From Deltaproteobacteria bacterium (lineage in GTDB: Bacteria; Myxococcota_C; UBA6777): a stretch of 64,000 bases of DNA. The notes below the pieces were generated by a model, which was not told where the DNA came from, made no database searches, and saw only the letters and a program-made list of their open reading frames with translations. The translations under genes were made by a program, and so were the position numbers. The stretch is from contig PCBK01000045.1 of the NCBI GenBank assembly GCA_002731275.1, positions 1 to 64,000 of the forward strand, given 5' to 3'. This document shows, piece by piece, positions 8,844 to 17,814 of this stretch (positions are counted from its first letter, which is position 1; each line of letters opens with the position of its first letter).

Positions 8844-11204
8844 TTGCTACGGCTCTTCATTCAATTCTTCACAAAACAGCCTGAGCTTTATAACGACTAC
8901 CGCTGGGTATGGGCGGGGCCCTGGTCTCAGTGGAGCCTTATCCTGCTCGCTGTTTTGTTGACCGTCGCCTTATTCTTCTCCTGGCACGCGGCGCGCCGTC
9001 TGCCCAAGCTCAGCCAAAAGCTTATGCTCGTCGGACTCCGCACGCTCCTCGCGGGGCTGTTGTGGTTTTTGATCGCTGGGCCTGCGCTGGAGCTTCGTCA
9101 CGTCCAAAAGATCCAGAATCATCTGCCGATCTTTATCGACACTTCTGCGAGTTTGCGGACCCAAAACACCAAAAATGGGCCGACTCGTATGGAGAAGATT
9201 AAGCAATTCTTTGCACGTAACAAAGCCTTCATCGAGCGCCTCAAGCAAGAGCAGAAGGTGCGTTTTTACACCTTCGATCGAGATGTCAAAGTCCTCGGCA
9301 AGGCGATCAAGTCTCTCCAACCAGAGGGCGATCAGACCGACCTGCTCAAGATCGGTCATCTCCTCCAAGAGAAGTATCACGATCGTCCTCTCGCCGGTGT
9401 GATCATCGTGACCGATGGTAATGATACCCTCGCCTTCGCGGAGGGGCGCTCCAGTGTCACCAAAAAGGACACCGTCAAAAAACGCAAAGAACAGGCCAAT
9501 CGACGTATGCGCTATCTCTTGCAGATGCTCAAGCGACTGCAAATCCCCGTGCATATGATCGTCCCACCTGTCCGCAAAGGTCTTCGTGACATCGCCGTCG
9601 CAGAGATCTTTGGTGACGCCTTCGCCTTCTTGCACAACACCGCAACTGTCGAAGCCAAGATCGTCGTCCAGGGCTACACCTCGATGCGTCTGCCTGTCTC
9701 GCTCTACAGAGAAGGCCAGCTGCTCAAATCGACCTTCATCTCGCTCAAGCCCGGGCAGCGTGAATACACCGTGTCCTTTAAGTTTAAACCTCGCAAAGCT
9801 GGGAAGTTCATCTACTCCGTCCGTGTCCCTGTTTTGCGTGGTGAGGCTGTCACTGAGAACAACCGCAAAGACTTCATCCTCAAGATTATCCGCGACAGGA
9901 TCCGGGTACTTCAGGTTGTGGGGCGTCCTTCGTGGGATGTGCGGTTTATGAGACGTCTACTCAAAAAGAACGCGAACATCGACCTGATCTCCTTCTTCAT
10001 CATGAGAACACATCACAACGTCCAACGTGTCCCTCTTCAGGATATCGCGTTGATCCCGTTCCCTGCCAAGGAGCTCTTTACAAAGGCGATCTTCTCGTTT
10101 GACCTGATCATCTTCCAAAACTTCAATTATGCACCTTACTTGAGGCGACAATATCTCGACAACATCACGCGATTCATCCAAAAGGGTGGGGCGTTTGTGA
10201 TGGTGGGTGGAGAGTTGTCCTTTGGCGCAGGTGGATATCTTGGGACCTCTCTCGAACAGGCGCTTCCAGTCCGGTTAGGTCTTGGTCACATCGACACACG
10301 TCCTTTCAGTCCACAGCTCTCGAAGGCTGGTATTCATCACCCCATCACTCGTTTGCTCCCCAATTTGCTGCAAAGTCAGCAAGTCTGGAAGTCCCTCCCA
10401 AAGGTGACAGGGAGCAACATCATTGGACCAGCCAAACCCAACTCGACAGTCTTGTTGGAGCACCCGTTCTTGCAGACTGATACGGGCAAGCCGCTGCCTG
10501 TGTTGACGATCGGTGAGCACAAAAAGGGCCGCGTGATGTCTTTGACTGTGGATGAGAGTTGGCGTTGGAACTTTAGTCACGTAGGGCAGGGAGGCACAAA
10601 GGCTCCTTATTATCGCTTCTGGAACAACGCCATTCGTTGGTTGATCCGAGATCCTGAGCTGGAACGTGTACAGGTGACGACTTTCCGCTCCTCCTACAGA
10701 CAAGGTGAGAAGGCACGATTCCGCATCCGTGTACTCGATCGCAATTACCAGCCCAAGAAAAAGGGTGATGTGCGTATCTCGATCCAGAAGGCTTCCGAGA
10801 CTGGTTTTCTACATCAGTCGACAGAGAAGCTCCAGTCAAATGGGACGGTTTCATTCTCCTGGTTACCCTCGAAGCCTGGGATGTACCGCATTCGTGTCGA
10901 GTCAAAGCTGTCCGAGAAGGTCACGGCAACAGGCTCCGAATTGTTCCAGGTCCACGGTCTTCATGATGAGTTCCAACGTATCCAGCCAAATGTGTCGCTG
11001 TTCCGCTCCGTAAAGAAGGCAACAAAAGGCCGGACGATTGGACTGGATGAGACATTGAGTGAGCTAGCTCTTCGTCCTGCGACGATTGTGCGCGTGGATC
11101 GCAGTCAAACCGTTGATTTGTGGGACAATATCATTGTCTTGCTGTTGCTTCTTCTCCTCCTCACCACCGAATGGACCTTGCGTCGTCGCTGGGGCCTCCT
11201 CTAA
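8844..11204 (+). CDS. VWA/GATase-like membrane protein (BatA-type)
   Basis: Large inner-membrane protein. Two membrane segments lie near the N-terminus (WSLILLAVLLTVALFFSW and RTLLAGLLWFLIAGPALEL) and one at the C-terminus (NIIVLLLLLLLL). Between them is a VWA-like region with a partial MIDAS start (FIDTSASL, residue about 96) and VIIVTDGND (about 190). An amidotransferase-like fold follows (RVLQVVGRPSWDVRFMRRLL to GGAFVMVGGELSFGAGGY). This order is that of the BatA-like/DUF1355 proteins that accompany DUF4159 genes. The canonical MIDAS D-x-S-x-S is reduced to D-T-S-A-S, which still fits. Start TTG 8844 has AGAGGA 9 nt upstream. Its function is not known; cell-envelope or stress roles are assumed for relatives. 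Confidence 0.75.
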   Translation: MLRLFIQFFTKQPELYNDYRWVWAGPWSQWSLILLAVLLTVALFFSWHAARRLPKLSQKLMLVGLRTLLAGLLWFLIAGPALELRHVQKIQNHLPIFIDTSASLRTQNTKNGPTRMEKIKQFFARNKAFIERLKQEQKVRFYTFDRDVKVLGKAIKSLQPEGDQTDLLKIGHLLQEKYHDRPLAGVIIVTDGNDTLAFAEGRSSVTKKDTVKKRKEQANRRMRYLLQMLKRLQIPVHMIVPPVRKGLRDIAVAEIFGDAFAFLHNTATVEAKIVVQGYTSMRLPVSLYREGQLLKSTFISLKPGQREYTVSFKFKPRKAGKFIYSVRVPVLRGEAVTENNRKDFILKIIRDRIRVLQVVGRPSWDVRFMRRLLKKNANIDLISFFIMRTHHNVQRVPLQDIALIPFPAKELFTKAIFSFDLIIFQNFNYAPYLRRQYLDNITRFIQKGGAFVMVGGELSFGAGGYLGTSLEQALPVRLGLGHIDTRPFSPQLSKAGIHHPITRLLPNLLQSQQVWKSLPKVTGSNIIGPAKPNSTVLLEHPFLQTDTGKPLPVLTIGEHKKGRVMSLTVDESWRWNFSHVGQGGTKAPYYRFWNNAIRWLIRDPELERVQVTTFRSSYRQGEKARFRIRVLDRNYQPKKKGDVRISIQKASETGFLHQSTEKLQSNGTVSFSWLPSKPGMYRIRVESKLSEKVTATGSELFQVHGLHDEFQRIQPNVSLFRSVKKATKGRTIGLDETLSELALRPATIVRVDRSQTVDLWDNIIVLLLLLLLLTTEWTLRRRWGLL

Positions 11205-11687
11205 CCCATACGCCCTTCCCACTCCACATTCCATCCCTTTTTTTCTCTCAGGACTGTCTTTTTGGAGCGAGTTTTGGGGGGAGTTGCCACTCTTTTTGGG
11301 GCGGGTTTTGGGGGAGTTTTGGGGGGAGTTGCCACTCTCTTTGGGGGAGTTTTGGAGCGAGCTGCCACTCTTTTGGGGGGAGTTGCCACTCTTTTTGGGG
11401 GGAGTTTTGGGGCGAGTTGCCACTCTTTTTGGGGGGAGTTTTGGGGCGAGTTGCCACTCGCCCTTACTTACTGACGCGCTCCGCTTGTCTCTGTGGGTTT
11501 GCCACCCACACCCGCCTGGGGTTTGTTCAACCCCAGACCCCTACGATACTGCGTATCGTTTGTGTTGCGCTCTTCGAGCGCTGCTGCCGCGCGTTGCTTG
11601 GCAAGCTGCAGTGTCATCAGCCTTCGCGAAACGAAGGCTGATGGCAGAGAGAAAAAGAGAGGAGTGTGGGTTTGTGTTTTGTTGGGA
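11205..11687. repeat. Hairpin-string repeat block between convergent genes (family A, inverted)
   Basis: No gene. From about 11262 to 11460 there are 33-36 bp units built from GAGTTGCCACTC plus T/G runs (TTTTTGGGGGGAGTTTTGGG). From 11465 to 11645 five small hairpins follow in a row: GTGGGT-ttgcc-ACCCAC, GGGGTT-tgttc-AACCCC, ACGATAC-tgc-GTATCGT, GCGCTC-ttc-GAGCGC, and a 12-bp stem CATCAGCCTTCG/CGAAGGCTGATG. The middle three match 1160-1265 as the reverse complement. The block fills the space between the stop at 11204 (+) and the stop at 11688 (-). Confidence 0.8.
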
Positions 11688-14246
11688 CTACGGGGCAGGG
11701 AAGCTCCAGATAAACATTGAGATGTCAGATGTTTGTGGCAATGTGAAGGAGCCTAGTGTGGCTGGACCTGCATAGGGAGTCACCATGAGCAAACGAGCAC
11801 CATTGTGTGTGAAGTAGAACAGATCTTGGTTGCTGCCGATTTTTTCTTGTTTGACTTGACTCCACTTTCCCTGTGGATTGATGTTGGCAACAAAAGTAGA
11901 ACCTTTTGTGAAGGAGTCTTTGAGTGTCATCCCTTGTACTGTAACTGTACCAAAGAATTTACCGGCGATATAGATGCCTTTTGGTGTTGATACAAGTCCA
12001 CGAATGTAGGCACCCGAATTTGTGTTCGTGAAAGTCTCCAACCATTTTAGTGTTCCTTTTGTGTTAAACTGAGCGATGTAACCGTCATTTGAACCCTTTG
12101 GGGTGATTTGTGTTCCATGGAAGTAAAAGGTGGAGGAAGCACTACCACTGACATATACATTGCTACTAGCGTCGATTGTTAGCCCATCTTTCACCTCTCC
12201 GATTTCGCGTATCCACAACCATTTTCCGTTTGCATCGAGTTTGGCGAGCACACCACCCCCCACTTTTGTTGTTTGGGTTCCAAATACAACACCCTTTGAG
12301 GCGCTACCTACAACGTAAACATTGCCACTTTGGTCTAGCGCGAGCTTTTTTCCTGAGGATGTGTATTTGGAGTTGTCCGCCATCTGAACCCAAAGCCATT
12401 TTCCTGTTGAGGCATCGATTTTTGCGACAAACAATCCCACTCCGATGTTAAGTGGGAGAGGTGGGAGATTTCCAAACGTTCCGCCATAAGCAGATCCGGT
12501 GACATAGATGTATTTGTTGTCGTAAACAATGGCTCCTCCGACTCCTTTGGCTCCCGTCGCCCACTTCCAACTTCCTTTGTTGTCGGATTTTGCAATGAAC
12601 ATGTTCACTTGGTTGGGATTGCTTCGCATCGTCGTTGTGCCGAATTTGGCGAGCCCTGAGAAAAAGCCTGTGACATATGCATTCCCGGTTGGATCACTTG
12701 TGACTCCGCGGGTCTCGTCGAATGTGGCGTATACAGTGCGTTGTGCCCATGCCCATCGACCTTTATTGTCGATTCTGGCGAGGAATGAACTGTATTTGCT
12801 GTCAAAGTTGGGGGTTGTGACCTTTTTGGTTCCAAAGTCTGCATACTTTTCGACACGACCGGCGATATAAACATTTCCAGATGCGTCTATCGAAGCATCA
12901 AGGATTTTTCCACCGTGGGGAAATCCGCCATTCCAGTTATAAAAGTTGGAGTATTGTGCCCATGAGTTGGTGCATTTACTCTGAAAGCAAAATGTGTTGC
13001 TTGTACATGGATTGTTGCATTGTCCGCTGTGAGCGTCGTTTTTGGTCGTGTCGACACAGTTTCCGGCACACAAGCTGGGATATGTTGAGCCACAAACACA
13101 CTGGCCTACTTTGCATACTTTTTCCGAAGAACAGGGGGTGTTGCAAGCTCCACAATGTAAGTTCGAGAGTTGTGTATTTACACATTGATGGGCACAAGCC
13201 GTATATGTCGATGAGCACGGAAGTTTTTCACAGTATCCTAGTGTACATCTCTCGATGTCTTTACAGTCTTCGTTCTTTTGGCAAGGTGTCCGACATGTCC
13301 CTTGTGTACATACTTGGGGAGCACTACACAAAGGATTGCCCGAGTTGTTGTCGATTTGTCCGTCACAGTCATCGTCTTTGTTGTTGCAGATTTCCGTTTG
13401 GGGTGTGACTTCGTTTTGGCAGGAACCCCATTGACCGGCAGTACAGACTTGCGAGCCTTTTTTACAAAGACCTTTTTCGGCGGTATTGGCGGGACCAGTG
13501 TAGCATATTTGTGTGAGTTCTTCGTCTGTTTGTCCGTCGCAGTCGTCATCTTTGTTGTTGCAGATTTCTGTGTTTGGTGTGACTTCATTTTGACAGGAGC
13601 CCCACTGACCAGCAGCGCAGGTTTGTGTTCCCTTTTTACACAGACCTTTTTCGGCGGTGTTGGCGGGTCCAGTGTAGCATGTTTGTGTTAGGTTGTTGTC
13701 AATTTGTCCGTCACAGTCGTCATCTTTGTTGTTGCATATTTCAGTGTTTGGGGTGACTTCGTTCTGGCAGGAACCCCATTGACCGGCAGTACAGGTTTGT
13801 GTTCCTTTTTTACACAGACCTGTGCCGACGGTTTTGGCGGGACCAGAGTAACAATCTTGTGTGAGGTCTTCATCTGTTTGTCCGTCACAGTCGTCATCTT
13901 TGTTGTTACACGTTTCCGTTTGGGGTGTGACTTCATTTTGGCAAGAACCCCAAGTGCCTTGAGCAGAGCAGGTTTGTTTGCCTGTTTTACAGAGCCCTAT
14001 GCCGGATGTACTGGAAGCACCACTATAGCAATCCTTGCTTGTCGTGGGGACACACTCTTGCTCAGGAGTGTTTTCCTCTGGCGTTGTCGACTCGGTGTGG
14101 GTTTCGTTATGGGTTTCTTTGGTGTTTGCGTCTGTTGTGGTTTCCGAACAGGTTTCGCTTTGTGAGCAAGGGGGTTCGACTCCACAAGCAAAGTGCAAAA
14201 GGGTGGCGAAAAGGCCGATGAAAATGAAACTCCTGAAGTATATCAT
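11688..14246 (-). CDS. MopE-like Cys-repeat lipoprotein with beta-propeller C-terminal half
   Basis: Predicted surface lipoprotein. The signal ends in the lipobox LHFAC at about residue 21, followed by a Ser/Thr/Glu-rich linker. Residues about 70-310 carry 57-residue repeats of the form C-Y-x-G-P-...-GLCKKG-QTC-...-GQWGSCQNEV-...-CNNKDDDCDGQ. DDDCDG modules of this kind are frequent in myxobacterial proteins and are named after the MopE/myxo-dependent families. Residues about 400-850 hold repeated IDASGNVYIAGR-like blades (SBBP/NHL-type beta-propeller). AAGGAAG precedes the ATG at 14246. The gene is convergent with the VWA gene across a repeat block. Role unknown; adhesion or metal binding is only a guess. 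Confidence 0.85.
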   Translation of the reverse strand: MIYFRSFIFIGLFATLLHFACGVEPPCSQSETCSETTTDANTKETHNETHTESTTPEENTPEQECVPTTSKDCYSGASSTSGIGLCKTGKQTCSAQGTWGSCQNEVTPQTETCNNKDDDCDGQTDEDLTQDCYSGPAKTVGTGLCKKGTQTCTAGQWGSCQNEVTPNTEICNNKDDDCDGQIDNNLTQTCYTGPANTAEKGLCKKGTQTCAAGQWGSCQNEVTPNTEICNNKDDDCDGQTDEELTQICYTGPANTAEKGLCKKGSQVCTAGQWGSCQNEVTPQTEICNNKDDDCDGQIDNNSGNPLCSAPQVCTQGTCRTPCQKNEDCKDIERCTLGYCEKLPCSSTYTACAHQCVNTQLSNLHCGACNTPCSSEKVCKVGQCVCGSTYPSLCAGNCVDTTKNDAHSGQCNNPCTSNTFCFQSKCTNSWAQYSNFYNWNGGFPHGGKILDASIDASGNVYIAGRVEKYADFGTKKVTTPNFDSKYSSFLARIDNKGRWAWAQRTVYATFDETRGVTSDPTGNAYVTGFFSGLAKFGTTTMRSNPNQVNMFIAKSDNKGSWKWATGAKGVGGAIVYDNKYIYVTGSAYGGTFGNLPPLPLNIGVGLFVAKIDASTGKWLWVQMADNSKYTSSGKKLALDQSGNVYVVGSASKGVVFGTQTTKVGGGVLAKLDANGKWLWIREIGEVKDGLTIDASSNVYVSGSASSTFYFHGTQITPKGSNDGYIAQFNTKGTLKWLETFTNTNSGAYIRGLVSTPKGIYIAGKFFGTVTVQGMTLKDSFTKGSTFVANINPQGKWSQVKQEKIGSNQDLFYFTHNGARLLMVTPYAGPATLGSFTLPQTSDISMFIWSFPAP
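13340..14040. repeat. Tandem 171-bp coding repeats in the MopE-like gene
   Basis: Four full copies plus a partial one of a 57-codon unit lie head to tail inside the lipoprotein gene. Adjacent copies are nearly identical at the DNA level (for example around 13500-13560 and 13670-13740), which points to recent duplication or gene conversion. Confidence 0.75.
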
Positions 14247-14577
14247 ACGTCCAACTTCCTTATTGTCCGTTGTGTTTGCTCTCTTTCTACTCTACCCGTT
14301 TTTTCTCAATATATCACGATGGTTGCGTTTTGTAGTGCGGGGGCTTGTTGATGAACTGTCCACATATTGCACACTTGGACAATCGCCGAACGAAATGTGG
14401 ACAGACTTGAGACATGACCCTGTGTGTGATTTTAATTTAAGTCCTTGAAAGTATAGTCAGAATCTCATAGATGTCTTGTCGGTATTCTCTTTGCTCTGGT
14501 GGGGGGCCAGACGCCGCAAACAAACAAATCGCGGCAACATATTCACCTTCACCACATTTTGAATAGGAGCTCACATT
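14247..14577. other. Divergent intergenic region without a visible gene
   Basis: This 331-bp stretch lies between two divergently transcribed genes. It is AT-richer than its surroundings, and promoters for both should lie here. I could not define a convincing -35/-10 pair. AGGAG for the plus-strand gene lies at 14565-14569. ORFs crossing it are antisense to the next gene. Confidence 0.5.
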
Positions 14578-15255
14578 ATGAGAGAATCCCAAAAAATCCA
14601 ACAAGCCAAAGCCTGTCTTCTTGTCCTTGGGGCACATCCTGAGGATGTCTTCTGCCAACACAAACATCCCATCCTTGAAAAACAGATCAAAGATACTGAA
14701 AGTTCTCTGGCACAAATTGCCGCAATTGACGGTGAATGGCGCCGAGAACGCATCGAATCGAACGCCGCACTTGAGGTCCTGACAGAACGTGCCCTTTATT
14801 TTGGAGACCTCCTCAAAATGGAGCTTCCTCACCTCGAAGTCGTCCAATCCCTCAATACTCCCAAAAACCTCACAGAGAAAGAACTCTACGCTGATGCCGT
14901 CATCGAAGTCATCATCAGCAATCAACAACTCTACTTTTCAGAACAAGCCCTCGACGAGTTACTTGTCCTCGAAGCCGCCTTTGACAAAGAACAAGGCGAA
15001 GCTGATGACATCAAAGAGTTGTATCACCAGTATGTCCGCGAAAAAAACAACAACATCGAAAGCATCAGCAAACTCGTCAACGACACAAAGCGCTTCACAA
15101 GACGCAAGTTTGGTGTCAACTCAAGACAATACCAATCGATCAAAAACAGCATGTTCGTGCAGAAAAAACCCGCCCAACAGGGCAATCAAGCCACAAACAA
15201 CGAGCCCTCCACAACGAACAGTACAACCGAAACGCCGACTCCCCAAGTATCCTAA
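14578..15255 (+). CDS. Hypothetical alpha-helical/coiled-coil protein
   Basis: Unknown function; soluble, with no signal peptide. Residues about 1-185 are strongly helical and charged, with heptad-like runs (HPILEKQIKDTESSLAQI and DIKELYHQYVREKNNNIE). Residues 195-225 are a low-complexity Gln/Asn/Thr tail. AGGAG is 8 nt before the ATG. No family was recognised. Its 3' side runs into a 21-bp tandem array that ends at a terminator-like hairpin near 16.05 kb, so the array may be part of this transcript. Confidence 0.65.
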   Translation: MRESQKIQQAKACLLVLGAHPEDVFCQHKHPILEKQIKDTESSLAQIAAIDGEWRRERIESNAALEVLTERALYFGDLLKMELPHLEVVQSLNTPKNLTEKELYADAVIEVIISNQQLYFSEQALDELLVLEAAFDKEQGEADDIKELYHQYVREKNNNIESISKLVNDTKRFTRRKFGVNSRQYQSIKNSMFVQKKPAQQGNQATNNEPSTTNSTTETPTPQVS

Positions 15256-15409
15256 AGCTTTTCCAAGGAAAAAAGCCCACAAAAGAGGGCTGGTGATGGA
15301 ACTCTCAGGCAAGTTTACTTGGAACAGCTTGGTATGTCTTCATTGTGTCTTCGGACCTGTCATTTCACTTGAATGGCCTGTTAGGCCGCTGGAAAGACCT
15401 CCTCCCATC

Positions 15410-15935
15410 AAAAGATGAAGCCCTCTCGTACTCTACAATTTGCTCCTTGCACTCTACAATTTACTCCTTTCACTCTGATGCTGTCTCCTTGAACTTTGAT
15501 GCCGTCTCCTTGCACTCTGATGAGGCCTCCTGGAACTTTGATGCCGTCTTCTTGCACTCCGACGGTGTCTTCACGCACTCGAATGGCTATACTCAGTCAC
15601 TCAAAGGAGCTGTTCTTGCACTTTGAGAAGGCCCATCTTCACTTTGATGATCCCCTTCTTGCACTCCTTGAACCCTCTCGTGTACTCTTGAGACCCCCTT
15701 ACGCAAAGTGTACCCCCCACCCTCGCAAAGTGTACCCCCCTCGTAAGCGAATTGCACCCCCCTCTCGCGCACTTTCGGACCCCCCTTCGGCGAATGACAC
15801 CCCCCTCTCGTTCACTTTTGAACCCCCCTTAGGCACTTTCGGACCCCCCTTCGCCGAACTGTACTCCCCACCTCTGCACAACGCTTACCCCTCTCACGCA
15901 TTCTTTGCTCCCTCTTGTGTAACCCCCAACAAATG
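15410..15935. repeat. Degenerate 21-bp tandem array (about 24 units)
   Basis: Head-to-tail 21-bp units begin near 15420 with TCTACAATTTGCTCCTTGCA(C) and drift along the array through TTTGATGCCGTCTCCTTGCA(C) to C-rich forms such as CGCAAAGTGTACCCCCCTCG(T). On the minus strand the best-kept units read as a heptapeptide V-Q-G-D-G-I-K/R. The last several units (about 15580 down to 15405) are open in one frame and end at a stop. Further up, the frame is broken several times. No confident gene is present on either strand. Confidence 0.75.
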
Positions 15936-16013
15936 CCTAAGCCTTTCGAGGGGAGGAGCCATTCAACCGCTCTGCTTGAGGGAACTTTGAAATCCATCCC
16001 CGCCGTTTCGCTC

Positions 16014-16060
16014 AGCTCCTCCTCTCAGGAAGGAAGTAGGAGGTGTGGGGAGCTTTTTTT
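16014..16060 (+). terminator. Terminator-like hairpin with T7 run
   Basis: AGCTCC at 16014-16019 pairs with GGAGCT at 16049-16054 (with further TCCT/AGGA pairing inside), and T7 follows directly. It lies 750 bp past the nearest plus-strand stop, after the 21-bp array and before rtcB. The rest of 15936-16265 shows no gene. Confidence 0.5.
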
Positions 16061-16265
16061 GAACTTTTTGTGTGGTATTCCGTAGAGTGTTGTAAGCTAT
16101 GTATCGAGTGGGATATGTAGGCGGGGGACGAACTCCGATCCGGCGTGACAGGCTGAAAATCCACCACCAGACAATGTTTGATGGTACAAGTAGAAGAAAC
16201 ATGTGATCGAGCAAGGGATAAGTGCAGACGGTGTTTGCATGATACCCTTTGAAGAAGGAGTTCCC

Positions 16266-17657
16266 ATGAAGGGTCGAGAATTACAGAATCTAGGAATCCC
16301 AAAAGGTCCAAAAGTGAAATTGGCGATGCGTTTGTTGCGGGGGGCTGCTGAGAGTGGTCTGAAGAAACGCGAGATTCGTGCGCACCTCAAAGAGGTCGTG
16401 GCTGCACCTGCCGATCACACCGAACACCCATACTTTTCTGATCTTGCACGTGCTTTGTGTACACCTGACGAACTCGACTTCATCGAGCGCGCTGAACCTG
16501 CGCCTTGGAAGCAGTGGGGGACGGATCTCGACGATCAGGCCATCAAACAAATCAATAACGCTTGTCGTCTGCCTGTCTCCGTCGCGGGGGCGTTGATGCC
16601 CGATGCCCACACTGGTTATGGTTTACCCATTGGTGGTGTGTTGGCGACCGAGAATGCGGTCATTCCATACGCTGTCGGTGTGGATATCGCCTGTCGCATG
16701 AAGATGACAGTCTTGGACATGCCAGCGCAAGCTCTCAAAGGTGAAAAGCAACGTCTGATCAATGTGTTGGAGGATGAGACCGCATTTGGGATCGGTGCCT
16801 CCTTTCGTAAGCCCCACGACCACGAGGTGATGGACCAAGACTGGAACATCACAGAGGTCACGCGAAATATGAAAGGGAAAGCTCGCTCACAGCTCGGAAG
16901 TAGCGGTTCGGGGAACCACTTTGTGGAGTTTGGGACGTTGACCTTGACCAAAGACGATCTGGGCTTGAAAGCCGGTACATACTTGGCATTGTTATCGCAC
17001 AGTGGGAGCCGTGGTCCTGGTGCGAATGTGGCGTCCCATTATTCGAAGCTCGCGCAGGCATTGCATCCAGAGCTGCCCAAAGAGTTGAAGCATCTGGCGT
17101 GGCTGGATATGGACTCCGAAGAGGGTCAGGAGTACTGGGCTGCGATGAATTTGATGGGTGACTTTGCGGCGGCGAACCACGCGGTGATCCACCGTGAGAT
17201 TGTACGTGCTCTTGGCGCAAAAGCCCTCGCTGATGTCGAGAATCACCACAATTTTTGTTGGCAAGAAATCCACGATGGGCGCGAGGTTTACGTTCACCGG
17301 AAAGGTGCGACTCCAGCAGGCGAGGGCGTGCTGGGGATCATTCCAGGTTCGATGGCAACACCAGGGTATGTTGTGCGCGGAAAAGGAAACGCCGCGTCAC
17401 TTGAGAGTGCATCCCATGGTGCCGGTCGTGTGATGTCTCGCCGTAAAGCCAATGAGTCATTCCGTTGGTCCGATGTGAAGAAGTTCCTGAAGGAGCGCGA
17501 TGTCACGTTGATCAGCGCAGGGCTTGACGAGAACCCTGGTGTATACAAAGATATCGACCAAGTGATGGGCGCACAAGAAGATCTCGTCGATACCGTTGCA
17601 CGCTTCGATCCAAAGATCGTCAAGATGGCACCCGCCGGCGAACGCCCCGAAGATTGA
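16266..17657 (+). CDS. rtcB: RtcB-family RNA ligase
   Basis: GTP- and Mn-dependent RNA ligase that joins 2',3'-cyclic-phosphate or 3'-phosphate ends to 5'-OH ends. Family motifs in order: PDAHTGYGLPIGGVLATE, the Cys metal ligand in GVDIACRMKM, GSSGSGNHFVEFG, HSGSRGPG, and SASHGAGRVMSR, which carries the His that receives GMP. Metal-site histidines are in NHAVIHREIV and ENHHNFCW. I moved the start from 16203 to ATG 16266, which has AAGGAG 5 nt upstream; this gives 463 aa, normal for the family. It stands alone, with no archease or RtcA nearby. The downstream gap of 157 bp separates it from the next operon. Confidence 0.9.
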   Translation: MKGRELQNLGIPKGPKVKLAMRLLRGAAESGLKKREIRAHLKEVVAAPADHTEHPYFSDLARALCTPDELDFIERAEPAPWKQWGTDLDDQAIKQINNACRLPVSVAGALMPDAHTGYGLPIGGVLATENAVIPYAVGVDIACRMKMTVLDMPAQALKGEKQRLINVLEDETAFGIGASFRKPHDHEVMDQDWNITEVTRNMKGKARSQLGSSGSGNHFVEFGTLTLTKDDLGLKAGTYLALLSHSGSRGPGANVASHYSKLAQALHPELPKELKHLAWLDMDSEEGQEYWAAMNLMGDFAAANHAVIHREIVRALGAKALADVENHHNFCWQEIHDGREVYVHRKGATPAGEGVLGIIPGSMATPGYVVRGKGNAASLESASHGAGRVMSRRKANESFRWSDVKKFLKERDVTLISAGLDENPGVYKDIDQVMGAQEDLVDTVARFDPKIVKMAPAGERPED

Positions 17658-17814
17658 TCCACCCCATTTGATGCCTTCCTTACTCTCTTCTTACCTGTCA
17701 CACTCGACTTGATACCCCCACTGATCACCATGACATCTGAACTTTTTGTGACATGAACCGTTAAATACATACTGCATATAAGATCGCAAGGTATGTTTTT
17801 GTTGAGAGGATTGC

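Noticed and set aside
14437-14928. 163-aa minus-strand ORF with a plausible-looking sequence
   Set aside because: It is fully antisense to the 14578 gene over most of its length; the sense gene has a proper Shine-Dalgarno and helical composition.
15496-15990. 164-aa plus-strand ORF through the 21-bp array
   Set aside because: Low-complexity Pro/Ser/His product from the array, no Shine-Dalgarno, and it continues into non-repeat DNA without a domain.
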